From the NCBI RefSeq assembly GCF_003265345.1, contig NZ_QFWW01000007.1, positions 394,036 to 458,035 of the forward strand: 64,000 nt of DNA. Reading direction: 5' to 3'. The notes beneath the pieces are model-generated. The model worked only from the letters and a program-made list of their open reading frames with translations. It made no database searches and was not told the DNA's origin. Position 1 is the stretch's first letter. The number at the start of each line of letters is the position of its first letter. The DNA is from Lentzea terrae (GTDB lineage: Bacteria; Actinomycetota; Actinomycetes; Mycobacteriales; Pseudonocardiaceae). The position numbers and the translations under genes are program-made. Positions 17,629 through 26,519 of this stretch are shown piece by piece.

Positions 17629-17957
17629 ACCTGCTCGCGGAACTCCCCGGACGCGTCCGCGAGGAACACCGGCGCCGAAGGGCTCAGGTCGCGCACGGCC
17701 GCGAGCGAGGCGGCGTCCACCGCCGACTCCCCCGTCACCACGGCCGCCGCCTCGATGCCCTCGGCGCCGCTCGACACTGCAGCCGCGATGGCGGCCTGAA
17801 GCGCGGACAGCTGCAACGACGGCAACGCGACCGTGGACGCGTTGTACGTGCGGCCGTCGAGGTCGCGCACCGCCGCACCCTCCGCAGCGCTGTTGCGCGC
17901 GCGGACGGACCGCGCGAGCGTCACGAGCTTGGCGTCCTCGGGGTCGAGGTCACTCAT
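17625..17957 (-). CDS. Degenerate cytidine-deaminase-fold protein (Rv2365c-like)
   Basis: The 110-residue protein matches the small conserved gene found between era and the CBS/CorC gene in actinobacteria (Rv2365c in M. tuberculosis, from memory). The strand-turn GAAVRDLDGRTYNASTV aligns with the cytidine deaminase substrate strand. The catalytic HAE is replaced by LSA (LQLSALQAAIAAAVSSGAEG), and the PCxxC zinc ligands are absent. It is therefore unlikely to deaminate nucleosides. Conserved placement argues for a retained structural or regulatory role. Its start overlaps the CBS-protein gene by 8 bases. Confidence 0.82.
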   Translation of the reverse strand: MSDLDPEDAKLVTLARSVRARNSAAEGAAVRDLDGRTYNASTVALPSLQLSALQAAIAAAVSSGAEGIEAAAVVTGESAVDAASLAAVRDLSPSAPVFLADASGEFREQV

Positions 17958-19239
17958 CTTCTTCTGTCTCCTTCTGCACGGGACGCACGAGCACAGTGGT
18001 GACGCGGATGCGGCCGCGTTCGTCCTTGCCGCCCTCCGCCCGCATGCGCAGGCCCGCGATCTCGGCCTCCGTGCCGGGCAGGGGCACCCGTCCGAGCCGT
18101 TGCGCGAGCAGGCCGCCGACGGTCTCGACCTCGTGGTCGTCCAGCTCGGTGCCGAACAACGCGTCCAGGTCGTCGACCGGCAGGCGCGCGCTGACCCGCA
18201 CGGCGCCGTCGGGCAGGTGCTCGACCGGCGGACGGTCGTCGGTGTCGGACTCGTCGGTGATCTCGCCGACGATCTCCTCGAGGATGTCCTCGATGGTCAG
18301 CAGGCCCGCGGTGCCGCCGTACTCGTCGACCACGATCGCCATGTGCCGGCGGGACACCTGCATCTCGCGCAGCAGGTCGGCGATCGGCTTCGAGTCCGGG
18401 ATGAAGCTCATCGGGCGCATCAGCTCGGCGACGCTCTTCGGGTCCTCGTCCTCGGCGAGCGTGGCCCGCATGAGGTCCTTGATGTTCACCACGCCGAGCA
18501 CGTCGTCGACGCTCTCGCCGATCACCGGGACGCGGGTGTAGCCGGAGCGCAACGACAGCGCGAGCGCCTGCCGCAACGACTTCGACTGCTCGATCCACAC
18601 GATCTCGGTGCGCGGCACCATGACCTCGCGCGCGATGGTGTCGCCCAGCTCGAACACCGAGTGGATCATCTCGCGCTCGCCCTCGTCGACGACGCCGCGT
18701 TCCTGCGCCATGTCGACGAGCTCGCGCAGCTCGACCTCGGAGCTGAACGGGCCCTCGCGGAAGCCCTTGCCCGGCGTGATCGCGTTACCGATGAGGATCA
18801 GCAGCTTGGACAACGGCCCCAGCACCCGGCCGAGCTGACGGACCGTGCCCGCGGCGATCAGGCTCACGCCATACGGGTGCTGACGGCCGAGGGTGCGCGG
18901 ACCGACGCCGACGAGCACGTACGACACGACGAGCATGCTCAGGCACGAGTACAGGACGGCGAGCCAGTTCTCGTCCTCGTACTGCAGGAACACCGTCGTG
19001 ACCAGGACCGCGGCCAGCATCTCGCAGAACAGCCGCAGCAGCAGCAACAGGTTGACGTGCCGCGGCCGGTCGTTGAGGACCTGCAGCAACTGGTTCGTGC
19101 CCCAGCGCCCCTGCCGTTGCAGCGCCTCGACCCGTGCGCGCGACACGGTGCCGAGCGCAGCGTCGACACACGCGAAGACACCGGCGGCGAGCACGAGCAA
19201 GACGGCCAGCACGATGACACTGGCTGGGTTCCCGCTCAT
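17950..19239 (-). CDS. CNNM/CorC-family membrane protein with CBS domains (HlyC-like)
   Basis: The 429-residue protein carries an N-terminal DUF21/CNNM membrane domain of about four helices (residues 5-150), then two CBS domains (about 205-325, with VMVPRTEIVWI and YTRVPVIGES, then IVVDEYGGTAGLLTIEDILEEIVGEI). A C-terminal CorC_HlyC domain follows (from about 340). The family is associated with magnesium or cobalt efflux or homeostasis, with ATP-Mg probably sensed by the CBS pair. Order phoH-ybeY-this-CDA-era is conserved in actinobacteria. It lies 5 bases downstream of ybeY. Confidence 0.92.
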   Translation of the reverse strand: MSGNPASVIVLAVLLVLAAGVFACVDAALGTVSRARVEALQRQGRWGTNQLLQVLNDRPRHVNLLLLLRLFCEMLAAVLVTTVFLQYEDENWLAVLYSCLSMLVVSYVLVGVGPRTLGRQHPYGVSLIAAGTVRQLGRVLGPLSKLLILIGNAITPGKGFREGPFSSEVELRELVDMAQERGVVDEGEREMIHSVFELGDTIAREVMVPRTEIVWIEQSKSLRQALALSLRSGYTRVPVIGESVDDVLGVVNIKDLMRATLAEDEDPKSVAELMRPMSFIPDSKPIADLLREMQVSRRHMAIVVDEYGGTAGLLTIEDILEEIVGEITDESDTDDRPPVEHLPDGAVRVSARLPVDDLDALFGTELDDHEVETVGGLLAQRLGRVPLPGTEAEIAGLRMRAEGGKDERGRIRVTTVLVRPVQKETEEDE

Positions 19240-19244
19240 GCGCG

Positions 19245-19805
19245 TCAGTCTTCTTCGGGATGCTGGAGCGGCTTCTGCTCGTCCAGCCCCACGGCGCCGA
19301 GCACCTTGTCGTCGGTGCTGCGCTGGTGCGCGGCCCGCTCGGCCTCGTCACGCGCGGTGCGGAAGTCCGCGAGGATGCGGTTCTGCAGCGTGAACATCTC
19401 ACGTTCCTCGGCCGGCTCGGCGTGGTCGTAGCCCAGCAGGTGCAGCACGCCGTGAACGGTCAGCAGGTGCAGCTCGTCCAGCAGGCCGTGACCGGCCTTC
19501 TTGGCCTGGTCCTTGGCGAACGCCGGGCACAGCACGATGTCCCCGAGCAGCGCGGGCCCGAGCCCGGCGGCGTCCGGCCGGCGCGCGGAGTCCAGCTCGT
19601 CCATGGGGAAGGCCATGACGTCCGTGGGGCCGGGCAGGTCCATCCAGCGTTCATGCAGGTCGGCCATCACGTCCAGCTCCACCAGCAGGACGGACAGCTC
19701 GGCCAGCGGGCTCACGCCCATGCGGTCCAGCGCGAAGCGGGCGGCGGAGACGATGGAACCCTCGTCGACTCCGACACCCGACTCGTTGGCGATCTCGATG
19801 CTCAC
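19245..19805 (-). CDS. ybeY: Endoribonuclease YbeY
   Basis: The 186-residue protein carries the metal-binding motif [11 protein letters not shown] near residue 118, the three histidines that hold zinc, plus the family blocks [26 protein letters not shown] and LGDIVLCP. YbeY is a single-strand endoribonuclease involved in 16S rRNA 3' maturation and ribosome quality control. GTG 19805 ([10 protein letters not shown]) is chosen because it follows the phoH stop by 5 bases and matches the family N-terminus. A short charged tail with [10 protein letters not shown] follows the domain. Confidence 0.95.
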   Translation of the reverse strand: MSIEIANESGVGVDEGSIVSAARFALDRMGVSPLAELSVLLVELDVMADLHERWMDLPGPTDVMAFPMDELDSARRPDAAGLGPALLGDIVLCPAFAKDQAKKAGHGLLDELHLLTVHGVLHLLGYDHAEPAEEREMFTLQNRILADFRTARDEAERAAHQRSTDDKVLGAVGLDEQKPLQHPEED

Positions 19806-19810
19806 GGCGC

Positions 19811-20860
19811 CTATCGTCCCCGGCGCTGGTTCCCCCGGCGTGCACCGGGTCCGTGGTGTCGCCCGTTCTGGTCGATGACGTCCTGCTCGACCTGCCACTT
19901 CTCGTACGCGTCGACGATGTCGCCGACCAGGCGGTGGCGCACCACGTCCTGGCTGGTCAGCACCGAGAAGTGCACGTCGTCGACACCTTCGAGGATGTCC
20001 TTGACGACCTTCAGACCGCTGCGCTGGCCGCCGGGCAGGTCGACCTGGGTGATGTCACCCGTCACGACGACCTTCGAGCCGAAGCCGAGCCTGGTGAGGA
20101 ACATCTTCATCTGCTCGGGCGTCGTGTTCTGCGCCTCGTCGAGGATGATGAACGCGTCATTAAGCGTGCGACCACGCATATAAGCCAGCGGTGCGACCTC
20201 GATCGTGCCCGCCTGGGTCAGGCGCGGGATCGACTCCGGGTCGACCATGTCGTGCAGCGCGTCGTACAGCGGGCGCAGGTACGGGTCGATCTTCTCGTAG
20301 AGCGTGCCCGGCAGGTAGCCGAGCCGCTCGCCCGCCTCGACGGCCGGGCGGGTGAGGATGATCCGGTTGACCTGCTTGGCCTGCAACGCCTGCACGGCCT
20401 TGGCCATGGCGAGGTACGTCTTGCCGGTGCCGGCGGGGCCGATGCCGAACACGACGGTGTTCTTGTCGATCGCGTCGACGTAGTGCTTCTGGTTCAGCGT
20501 CTTCGGCCGGATCGTGCGGCCGCGGCGGCTGATGATGTCCAGGCTCAGCACCTCGGCGGGCGACTCGTCGGCGTTCGCGCTGAGCATCGCGACGGTGCGG
20601 CGGACGGTGTTCGTGTCGACGGCCTGGCCGCGGCTGGCGAGGGTGACCAGTTCGCTGAAGACCCGTTCCGCGAAGGCGACGTCGGCCGGGTCGCCGGACA
20701 GGGTGATCTCGTTTCCGCGCACGTGCACGTCGGCGTCGAGCAGTTCCTCCGCCAGCCGGAGGTTTTCGTCTCGCGACCCCAGCAGGCTGAGCACCGCGCC
20801 GTCGGGCACGGCGAACCGGGACTGACCTTCCTTGGTGCTCTGCTGTGTTTCTTCGGCCAC
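19811..20860 (-). CDS. phoH: PhoH-family ATPase
   Basis: The 349-residue protein has an N-terminal KH-like region (about 15-95) and an ATPase core. Walker A is [13 protein letters not shown] near residue 143, Walker B is [12 protein letters not shown] near residue 238, and [10 protein letters not shown] follows. PhoH-like ATPases are predicted RNA helicase-type enzymes, and their link with YbeY implies RNA processing. A proline/arginine-rich tail ends the protein. It heads the phoH-ybeY-CBS operon and is divergent from the first GNAT gene, with about 100 bases between. Confidence 0.95.
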   Translation of the reverse strand: MAEETQQSTKEGQSRFAVPDGAVLSLLGSRDENLRLAEELLDADVHVRGNEITLSGDPADVAFAERVFSELVTLASRGQAVDTNTVRRTVAMLSANADESPAEVLSLDIISRRGRTIRPKTLNQKHYVDAIDKNTVVFGIGPAGTGKTYLAMAKAVQALQAKQVNRIILTRPAVEAGERLGYLPGTLYEKIDPYLRPLYDALHDMVDPESIPRLTQAGTIEVAPLAYMRGRTLNDAFIILDEAQNTTPEQMKMFLTRLGFGSKVVVTGDITQVDLPGGQRSGLKVVKDILEGVDDVHFSVLTSQDVVRHRLVGDIVDAYEKWQVEQDVIDQNGRHHGPGARRGNQRRGR

Positions 20861-20962
20861 GTGGCCCCGGCCTGCTTCCTGTCGCTCGGATCTGGTGGCG
20901 TCGATGCTAGTCCGGCCGAAAATGGGTGGCTACCGGATTGCTCACCGTGTGTGCTCGGCCTC

Positions 20963-21754
20963 GTGGAGATCCGCAGGCTTGACGTCGCAGACACACCCGA
21001 GTGCATGAAGCTCATCACGGACCGGGGTTGGTCGTGGACCCCCGAGCAGTGGGAGCTGATGCTCGAACTGGGGCCGGGGTGGGGCGCGTTCGACTCGACC
21101 GGATTGCTCGGCACGACGTTGACGACGCCCTATCCCGAAATGCAGGCGATCAGCGGCGTGCTGGTCGGGTCGTGGGCCGGACGGCGGGGCATCGCCACCG
21201 GACTGATGTCCAATATATTGGATATTGGTCCATCCGCCCTGTTCGCGACGGCCATGGGCGCGCCGCTGTACGTGCGGCTCGGCTTTCACCCTGTCGGGGC
21301 CACGACCGACTACCACGGCGTGTTGCCCGGCGCGGCGTCCGGCGTGTCAAGGGAGGCCACCGCGGCCGACGCTGAGTGGCTGGTGGCGCTCGACCGCGAG
21401 GTGAGCGGGTACACCCGCCCGTTGTTCTGGAAGCGTGTGCTCGACCCGTCGACGCCCTACACCGTGCGGGTGACGGACTCCGGCGTGATCGCGACCCGCC
21501 CGAATCCCGACGGGTTCACGGTCGGTCCACTGATCGCCCCCACCGCCTCCGTCGCGTGCGAGATGATCGCGGACGTGGCCGCGGGGGCAGGCCGGGTCCG
21601 CGTGGACACCGACAGCGCCGACGTGGGCACGTTCCTGCTGGAGCGGGGGTTCGAGCAGCGCAGCGGTGGTTGCACGTTGATGGTGCGGGGCGCCGATGAC
21701 GTGCCGGGCGACCGGTCGCGCTACTTCGCGCCCGCTTCGCACGCACTCGGCTGA
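20963..21754 (+). CDS. GNAT acetyltransferase, tandem copy 1
   Basis: The 263-residue protein has an N-terminal GNAT domain with the acetyl-CoA loop in VGSWAGRRGIATGLM (near residue 73) and the closing YVRLGF. A second, degenerate GNAT-like half continues to the C-terminus (RVRVDTDSADVGTFLLERGF). The substrate is unknown. GTG 20963 is selected by alignment with the paralogue at 21768; GTG 20951 is an alternative, and neither has a strong ribosome site. An AT-rich palindrome sits in the GNAT helix (coding MSNILDIG). The paralogue follows 13 bases later, clearly a tandem duplication. Confidence 0.85.
   Translation: MEIRRLDVADTPECMKLITDRGWSWTPEQWELMLELGPGWGAFDSTGLLGTTLTTPYPEMQAISGVLVGSWAGRRGIATGLMSNILDIGPSALFATAMGAPLYVRLGFHPVGATTDYHGVLPGAASGVSREATAADAEWLVALDREVSGYTRPLFWKRVLDPSTPYTVRVTDSGVIATRPNPDGFTVGPLIAPTASVACEMIADVAAGAGRVRVDTDSADVGTFLLERGFEQRSGGCTLMVRGADDVPGDRSRYFAPASHALG
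21205..21228. repeat. AT-rich palindromic element inside GNAT copy 1
   Basis: The core TCCAATATATTGGA (21209-21222) is a perfect 14-bp palindrome and the flanks extend it imperfectly to GATGTCC...GGATATTGG. It matches the repeats in the serine hydrolase linker and is read as TCC-AAT-ATA-TTG-GAT-ATT, the same codon phase as every other copy in this window. The surrounding sequence is GC-rich with C/G third positions, so the block stands out. Confidence 0.88.
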
Positions 21755-21767
21755 TCCTGGGGGATTT

Positions 21768-22550
21768 GTGGAGCTACGACGACTGACCGTGAACGACATC
21801 CCCGCGTGCGCCGACCTGGCCGAGAGCCGGTCGTGGCCGCGCGAGGAGAACAAGTGGGCATTCCTGATCACCTACTCCGAAGCGTGGGGGTTGTTCGACG
21901 ACGAGGGCCTGGTCGGCACGACGATCGCGACGCGCTACCCGGAGCTGACGTCGGTCGCCATGGTGCTCGTCGCACAACGCCGTGAGCGCCAGGGCCACGC
22001 CCGCCGACTGGTATCCCATGTATTGGATACGGGCGTCTCGACGCTGGTCTCGACGAAGATGGGCCAACCGCTCTACGAACAGCTCGGCTTCCACGCCGTC
22101 GGCTTCGTCGACATCCACGCCGGCTACTTCACGGGACCGATATCCGATATATCGCAGATCGCCACGGCCGCCGACCTCGACGAACTCGTCGCGCTCGACA
22201 CCAAGGTCACGGGCATCACGCGCACGTTCCTCTGGGAGTCGTTGCTCGCCATGGGAACCGTGCGGGTGTCGTCGCACGGTGTCGTGGGCTCGTACCACGT
22301 CCGGCCGGACTTGCTGGTGATCGGCCCGGTCATCGCGGACTCCCCCGCCGACGCGTGCGCGCTCATCGCCGACGCGGCCGTCGGCCACGGCAGGGTCCGC
22401 GTCGACGTGCACGACCCGGAAGTGATCGCGTTCGTGCGCGAACACGGCCTCGAGTCGTTCGGCGAGTGCGCGTGGATGGTCAGGGGCGCGGACCGGCTGC
22501 CCGGCGACCGCACCCGCTACCACGCCCCGATCCTGCAGGCCCTCGGCTAG
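21768..22550 (+). CDS. GNAT acetyltransferase, tandem copy 2
   Basis: The 260-residue paralogue of the preceding gene shares the N-terminus (MELRRLTVND), the acetyl-CoA loop (LVAQRRERQGHARRLV), YEQLGF and the C-terminal block GRVRVDVHDPEVIAFVREHGL with MVRGADRLPGDRTRY. A clear GGGGGA ribosome site precedes GTG 21768. It contains two AT-rich palindromic elements, one exactly where the paralogue has its element. A common ancestral duplication is evident, and divergence suggests different substrates. The identity of those substrates cannot be read from sequence. Confidence 0.87.
   Translation: MELRRLTVNDIPACADLAESRSWPREENKWAFLITYSEAWGLFDDEGLVGTTIATRYPELTSVAMVLVAQRRERQGHARRLVSHVLDTGVSTLVSTKMGQPLYEQLGFHAVGFVDIHAGYFTGPISDISQIATAADLDELVALDTKVTGITRTFLWESLLAMGTVRVSSHGVVGSYHVRPDLLVIGPVIADSPADACALIADAAVGHGRVRVDVHDPEVIAFVREHGLESFGECAWMVRGADRLPGDRTRYHAPILQALG
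22011..22030. repeat. AT-rich palindromic element 1 in GNAT copy 2
   Basis: GTATCCCATGTATTGGATAC is a 20-bp near-palindrome, with outer arms GTATCC/GGATAC perfect. It is read GTA-TCC-CAT-GTA-TTG-GAT-ACG (VSHVLDT) in the helix homologous to the element-bearing helix of GNAT copy 1. Phase and core agree with the other copies. Confidence 0.85.
22139..22160. repeat. AT-rich palindromic element 2 in GNAT copy 2
   Basis: The block GATATCCGATATATCG followed by CAGATC holds a perfect 10-bp palindrome, CGATATATCG, and near-symmetric outer arms. It is read ATA-TCC-GAT-ATA-TCG-CAG (ISDISQ), in phase with the other copies. GNAT copy 1 has no element at the corresponding place. Confidence 0.85.
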
Positions 22551-22562
22551 AGACCCTGCTTG

Positions 22563-22880
22563 TCAAAGTCGCCGTCCGCCGAGCACGTGCAGGTGGGCGT
22601 GGAAGACCTCCTGCCCGCTGTCCGGCCCGGTGTTGAACAGCAGCCGATAGCCGCTCTCCGCAACGCCTTCGGCCTCGGCGACCTCCTTCGCGGCAGCGAA
22701 GAGGTCGCCGAGCTGCTCCCCGCTCAGATCGACCGCGTTCGGCACGTGCTCGCGCGGGATGACCAGCACGTGCACCGGTGCCTTGGGCTGGATGTCGCGG
22801 AACGCCAGCGTCGTCTTGGTCTCGTGCACGACCGTCGCGGGAATCTCGCCGTCGACGATCCGGCAGAACAAACAGGACAT
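22563..22880 (-). CDS. HIT-family (HinT-like) nucleotide hydrolase
   Basis: The 105-residue protein has the complete HIT motif in HAHLHVLGG near the C-terminus (H-x-H-x-H type), with CLFCRIVDGEIPA at the N-terminus and the strand APVHVLVIPREHV. HinT-type enzymes hydrolyse nucleoside phosphoramidates or aminoacyl-AMP in the cytosol. ATG 22880 matches the family start (MSCLFCRI); GTG 22889 would add three residues. The gene lies 10 bases downstream of the TetR gene and may be cotranscribed with it. Confidence 0.93.
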   Translation of the reverse strand: MSCLFCRIVDGEIPATVVHETKTTLAFRDIQPKAPVHVLVIPREHVPNAVDLSGEQLGDLFAAAKEVAEAEGVAESGYRLLFNTGPDSGQEVFHAHLHVLGGRRL

Positions 22881-22890
22881 GCCCAGCACG

Positions 22891-23481
22891 CTAGGCGAAG
22901 AACCGGTCCAGTTGCTCGTCGACGGCCTCGATCATGTCGTCGGCCGTGAGCTCGTCGGGCCCCAGCCCGTGGTGGATGTTGAGCCCGTCGATCAGCACGA
23001 TGAACCGCCGCGCCGCCTTGATGGGCACGACGCCGTCCCGCAGCTCCCCTGCCTCCTGGGCGGCAGTCAGAACGCGCGCGATCCCGTCGTAAAGCTGCCG
23101 CGTGCCGTAGCGCTCCAACTCGTGCAACGACGGCTCAACCATCGCCCGCGGCAGGAACGACAGCAGCACCGCCGCCTCCACCCGCCGCTCGTCGTCCAGC
23201 GCGAGCATCTCGTGCGCGAAGGCCCTCAACAGCTCCCGGTTACCGGCCGCGGCGTCGATCTTCTCCAGCCGCGCGAGGAACCGCCGGTACGCGAGCTCCA
23301 TCGCAAAGCCCAGCAACGAGTCCTGCGTGGGGAAGTAATGGCGCAACGACCCGCTGGACCACCCGGACTCGGCCGCAACGGCGCGCACGGACGCGTGGTC
23401 GATCCCGTCCCGCTGCACGATGCGCCACACCGCCTCGGCCAGCTCACGGCGGCGTTCCTCGTGGTCGACAACCTTCGGCAC
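22891..23481 (-). CDS. TetR-family transcriptional regulator
   Basis: The 196-residue regulator has an N-terminal helix-turn-helix (RRRELAEAVWRIV, then ASVRAVAAESGWSSGSLRHYFPTQDSLL) and a helical ligand-binding domain resembling the BetI-like C-terminal type. Position between HIT and the alpha/beta hydrolase, all on the minus strand, suggests it controls this small cluster. No clear operator palindrome is visible in the short gap at 23482-23490, so the promoter is probably upstream of the hydrolase gene. Ligand unknown. Confidence 0.9.
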   Translation of the reverse strand: MPKVVDHEERRRELAEAVWRIVQRDGIDHASVRAVAAESGWSSGSLRHYFPTQDSLLGFAMELAYRRFLARLEKIDAAAGNRELLRAFAHEMLALDDERRVEAAVLLSFLPRAMVEPSLHELERYGTRQLYDGIARVLTAAQEAGELRDGVVPIKAARRFIVLIDGLNIHHGLGPDELTADDMIEAVDEQLDRFFA

Positions 23482-23490
23482 CGGCCCTTT

Positions 23491-24147
23491 CTAGCAGCCG
23501 CGCGCAAGCCGAACGACCGCCTCCCGGCACCGCTCCCACGACTCGGTGCCCGGCGTGATCACGTCCATGTGCCCGCCGCCCCGCACCACGACGAGCTCCG
23601 CCTGCTGCTCCACAGCACAAAACTCGACGCTCTGCTCCACCGGAACGTCCTCGTCGAGATCACCGTGCACGCAGATCACCGGCTTGCCGATCGGCACCAA
23701 CGCCGTCGGCGAAGCCTCAGCAAACTGCTCCTCAGCACACAACTCCAACGCCCGAGCCGTGATGTGCTTCGTGAAGTCGAGTACGGCAGCCTGAGCCACC
23801 GCTCCGACCACTCGCGGACTGTGTTTGGCCGCCCACACAGCGAGATGCCCGCCGGCACTGTGTCCAAGCGTCACAACAGGCCCGATGTCGACAGCTTCAA
23901 TGGCCGCCAACACGTCCTGTCCGGTAACAGGCCACCCACCGTCACCACCAACGCGCCGATACTCAATGTTCCAGACGGCAAATCCCTCACCAACAAGCAC
24001 CTCGGCAAGCGGCCGCCCAAGCTCCAACCCGTACCGCTGATGCCAAAAACCACCGTGGATAACGACAACAGCACCCTCAGCAACACCGTCAGGAAGAAAA
24101 AGCTCCCCAAACTGACTGGGATGCTCACCGTAAGCAATTCGCTGCAC
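23491..24147 (-). CDS. Alpha/beta hydrolase, kynurenine-formamidase-like
   Basis: The 218-residue alpha/beta hydrolase has the oxyanion motif HGGFW near residue 31 and the nucleophile elbow GHSAGGHLAVW near residue 95. An acid in HGDLDEDVPVEQ (near 170) and a histidine in GGGHMDV (near 195) complete a plausible Ser-Asp-His triad. HGGxW plus GHSAGGH is characteristic of arylformamidase-type enzymes in tryptophan breakdown, but related esterases share it. It lies 9 bases upstream of the TetR gene. Its start faces the hairpin-rich block to the right. Confidence 0.85.
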   Translation of the reverse strand: MQRIAYGEHPSQFGELFLPDGVAEGAVVVIHGGFWHQRYGLELGRPLAEVLVGEGFAVWNIEYRRVGGDGGWPVTGQDVLAAIEAVDIGPVVTLGHSAGGHLAVWAAKHSPRVVGAVAQAAVLDFTKHITARALELCAEEQFAEASPTALVPIGKPVICVHGDLDEDVPVEQSVEFCAVEQQAELVVVRGGGHMDVITPGTESWERCREAVVRLARGC

Positions 24148-24197
24148 GCGCAGAACCTACGCGAGGGCAAAGGATCCACAGGGGAAGCCAAGAGATA

Positions 24198-24460
24198 GCC
24201 CAAGCGCCGCACGAGGCGGGAGGGCCGCCGACGCCGAAGGCGAGGTCGGCCGGGGGTCCGGGGGCGAAGCCGCCCGGCTGGGGTTTGGGGGCTCGGCCCC
24301 CAAAAGACACCCTTTTGGGCCAGCTGCGAAGGCGCGCCAGCGCCGAGCAGCCCGGCCCAAACCAAAAGGGGCGCCTCGCGGTCCGAAGCCTGGGGGTCGC
24401 TTCGCCGCGAGGCGCCGACGCCGGACCGAGGGGGGAGGTGTCCGGCGAGTCCTTTAGTCA
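24198..24460. repeat. Non-coding block with an array of strong hairpins
   Basis: No gene is seen from 24148 to 24598. Stems include TTTGGGGG/CCCCCAAA (24284-24291 with 24297-24304) and CCCAAAAG/CTTTTGGG (24299-24306 with 24312-24319). These two share bases and are mutually exclusive. A perfect 12-bp stem GGCGCCTCGCGG/CCGCGAGGCGCC (24370-24381 with 24405-24416) follows, then GCCGGAC/GTCCGGC (24420-24426 with 24440-24446). The block could terminate the hrcA-dnaJ-rsmE message, act as a leader for the hydrolase gene, or be an extragenic repeat family. From 24461 to 24598 the DNA is less GC-rich and shows nothing recognisable. Confidence 0.7.
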
Positions 24461-24598
24461 GAAGGGCCTAATCGTCTACTCCGTTTCCGGATAGACCAAT
24501 CAACCCCTCATGCAAGTAGGGTAACCCCATCGGCCTGCGATTCGCTACAACTTGCGTCAAGCCAATCCATCCGATGTTCACCTTCAGAGTGAACTGGG

Positions 24599-25330
24599 TC
24601 ACCAGCGCGACGTGAGTACCCCGAGAGCGCCCAGAGCAACCGCCGCAGCGGTAGATGCACGCAAAACGGTTGGACCCAATCGAACAACCCGCGCACCCGA
24701 AGATCGCAGAGCCTCGAGCTCTTCCGGCGTGATCCCGCCTTCGGGACCCACGACGAGCAGCACGTCTCCGGAAGCAGGCAACGGGACGTCCGCCAGCCGG
24801 TCGGTCGCGCTCTCATGCAACACGAGCGTCAAAGCGGCAGACGACACGCGCTGAGAAAGCTGGGCCGTGCTCACGGGTTCGTCGACGAAAGGCACGCGCG
24901 AACGGCGGGCCTGCTTCGCCGCCTCGCGAACGGTGGAACGCCAGCGCCCCAACTGTTTCGCGCCGCGCGGGCCGTCCTCCCACTTGGCCACGCAACGGGA
25001 CGCGCGCCACGGCACCACACCGTCCACACCGGCCTCGGTGGCCAGTTCGACGGCGAGCTCGCCGCGGTCGCCCTTCACCAACGCCTGCGCCAGCACCACG
25101 CGCGGCGTCGGCTCGGGCTCCACCCAACGCTCGACAACCCGCAACGACAAGGCATCGCGCTCGACCGCCACGACAGCACAGCGCACCAGCGTGCCGGAAC
25201 CGTCGGACAGCACGAGTTCCTCGTCCACGCGCAGGCGCCGCACGGTGGCGGCGTGGCGGCCTTCCGGGCCGTCCAGCAGGAACTCCTCGCCCGACGGCAA
25301 CGCCGGGACGAGGAAGACCGGCAGGGTCAC
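24599..25330 (-). CDS. rsmE: 16S rRNA (uracil-1498-N3)-methyltransferase RsmE
   Basis: The 243-residue SPOUT-class methyltransferase methylates U1498 of 16S rRNA with S-adenosylmethionine. The N-terminal PUA-like domain contains [21 protein letters not shown]. The knotted catalytic domain shows [42 protein letters not shown] and the C-terminal [16 protein letters not shown]. Its ATG overlaps the dnaJ stop as ATGA. It is the last gene of the hrcA-dnaJ-rsmE operon, a common actinobacterial order. Confidence 0.96.
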   Translation of the reverse strand: MTLPVFLVPALPSGEEFLLDGPEGRHAATVRRLRVDEELVLSDGSGTLVRCAVVAVERDALSLRVVERWVEPEPTPRVVLAQALVKGDRGELAVELATEAGVDGVVPWRASRCVAKWEDGPRGAKQLGRWRSTVREAAKQARRSRVPFVDEPVSTAQLSQRVSSAALTLVLHESATDRLADVPLPASGDVLLVVGPEGGITPEELEALRSSGARVVRLGPTVLRASTAAAVALGALGVLTSRW

Positions 25331-26496
25331 CGGTGACCGCGCGAGGCACGCAGGCGGGAGAACAGCCCGCCGCCGCCCTTGCCGTTGTGCGACAACGAAG
25401 GCTCGTTCTCACCACGCAGCTCGGCGAGGTCGCGCAGCAAGGACGTCTGCGCGGCGTCGAGCTTGGTGGGCACGACGACCTCAAGGTGCACATGCAGGTC
25501 GCCGCGGCCGTCGACGCGGCCGGTGGAGCGCAGCTTCGGCATGCCGCGGCCGGTCAGCACGAGCTGCGTGTTCGGCTGCGTGCCGGGGTCGATCTGCAGT
25601 TCTTCCTCGCCGTCGAGAGTCTTCAACGGCAGCGTGGCGCCCAGCGCGGCGGTGGTCATCGGGATCTGGACCACGCAGTGCAGGTCGGCGCCGTCGCGTT
25701 CGAAGATCTCGTGCGGGTGCTCCTCGACCTCGACGTAGAGGTCGCCGGCCGGGCCGCCGCCGGGGCCGACCTCGCCCTGGCCCGCGAGGCGCACGCGCAT
25801 GCCCTCGGCGACACCGGCGGGGATGTTCACCGAGATCGTGCGGCGCGAGCGGACGCGGCCGTCGCCCGCGCACTGCTGGCACGGGTCGGGGATGACCTCG
25901 CCGAAGCCGCGGCACACCGGGCACGGGCGCGACGTCACGACCTGGCCGAGGAACGAGCGCTGCACGGACTGGACCTCGCCGCGGCCGTTGCACGTGTCGC
26001 AGCGGATCGGCTTGGAGTCGCCGTTGGCGCCGCCGCCGTGGCAGCGGTCGCAGAGGATCGCGGTGTCGACGGTCAGCTCACGGGTGGCGCCCGCCGCGCA
26101 CTCCTCCAGCGTCATGTCGAGCCGGATCAACGCGTCGGAGCCCGGCTGCACACGGCTGCGCGGACCGCGGCCGCCGCCGGACGTGGCGCCGAAGAAGGCG
26201 TCCATGATGTCGCCGAGGCCGAAGCCCGCGAACGGGTCACCGCCGGCGCGGCCGCCACCACTGGAGTCGAGCGGGTCGCCACCGAGGTCGACGACGCGGC
26301 GCTTCTCCGGGTTCGACAACACCTCGTAGGCGGCCGTCACCTCCTTGAAGCGGGCCTCCTCGCTGGGATTGACGTCCGGGTGCAGCTGCCTGGCGAGCTT
26401 GCGATAGGCGCGCTTGATCTCATCCTGTGTCGCGTTCTGCGAGACACCGAGGATGCCGTAGTAATCCCTGGCCACCTTGTTCGCTTTCGTGTTCAT
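25327..26496 (-). CDS. dnaJ: Chaperone DnaJ (DnaJ2 type)
   Basis: The 389-residue co-chaperone has a J domain with HPD in [12 protein letters not shown] (near 38), a Gly/Phe region ([19 protein letters not shown]) and four zinc knuckles: [24 protein letters not shown] and [10 protein letters not shown]-terminal substrate-binding domain follows. It stimulates DnaK ATP hydrolysis. The start is either ATG 26496 or GTG 26475 ([11 protein letters not shown]), and the latter matches the usual family N-terminus. Neither has a strong ribosome site. The gene follows hrcA by 23 bases and overlaps rsmE by 4. Confidence 0.95.
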   Translation of the reverse strand: MNTKANKVARDYYGILGVSQNATQDEIKRAYRKLARQLHPDVNPSEEARFKEVTAAYEVLSNPEKRRVVDLGGDPLDSSGGGRAGGDPFAGFGLGDIMDAFFGATSGGGRGPRSRVQPGSDALIRLDMTLEECAAGATRELTVDTAILCDRCHGGGANGDSKPIRCDTCNGRGEVQSVQRSFLGQVVTSRPCPVCRGFGEVIPDPCQQCAGDGRVRSRRTISVNIPAGVAEGMRVRLAGQGEVGPGGGPAGDLYVEVEEHPHEIFERDGADLHCVVQIPMTTAALGATLPLKTLDGEEELQIDPGTQPNTQLVLTGRGMPKLRSTGRVDGRGDLHVHLEVVVPTKLDAAQTSLLRDLAELRGENEPSLSHNGKGGGGLFSRLRASRGHR

Positions 26497-26519
26497 CTTT
26501 CAGAGCAAAGTTTCTGGAG

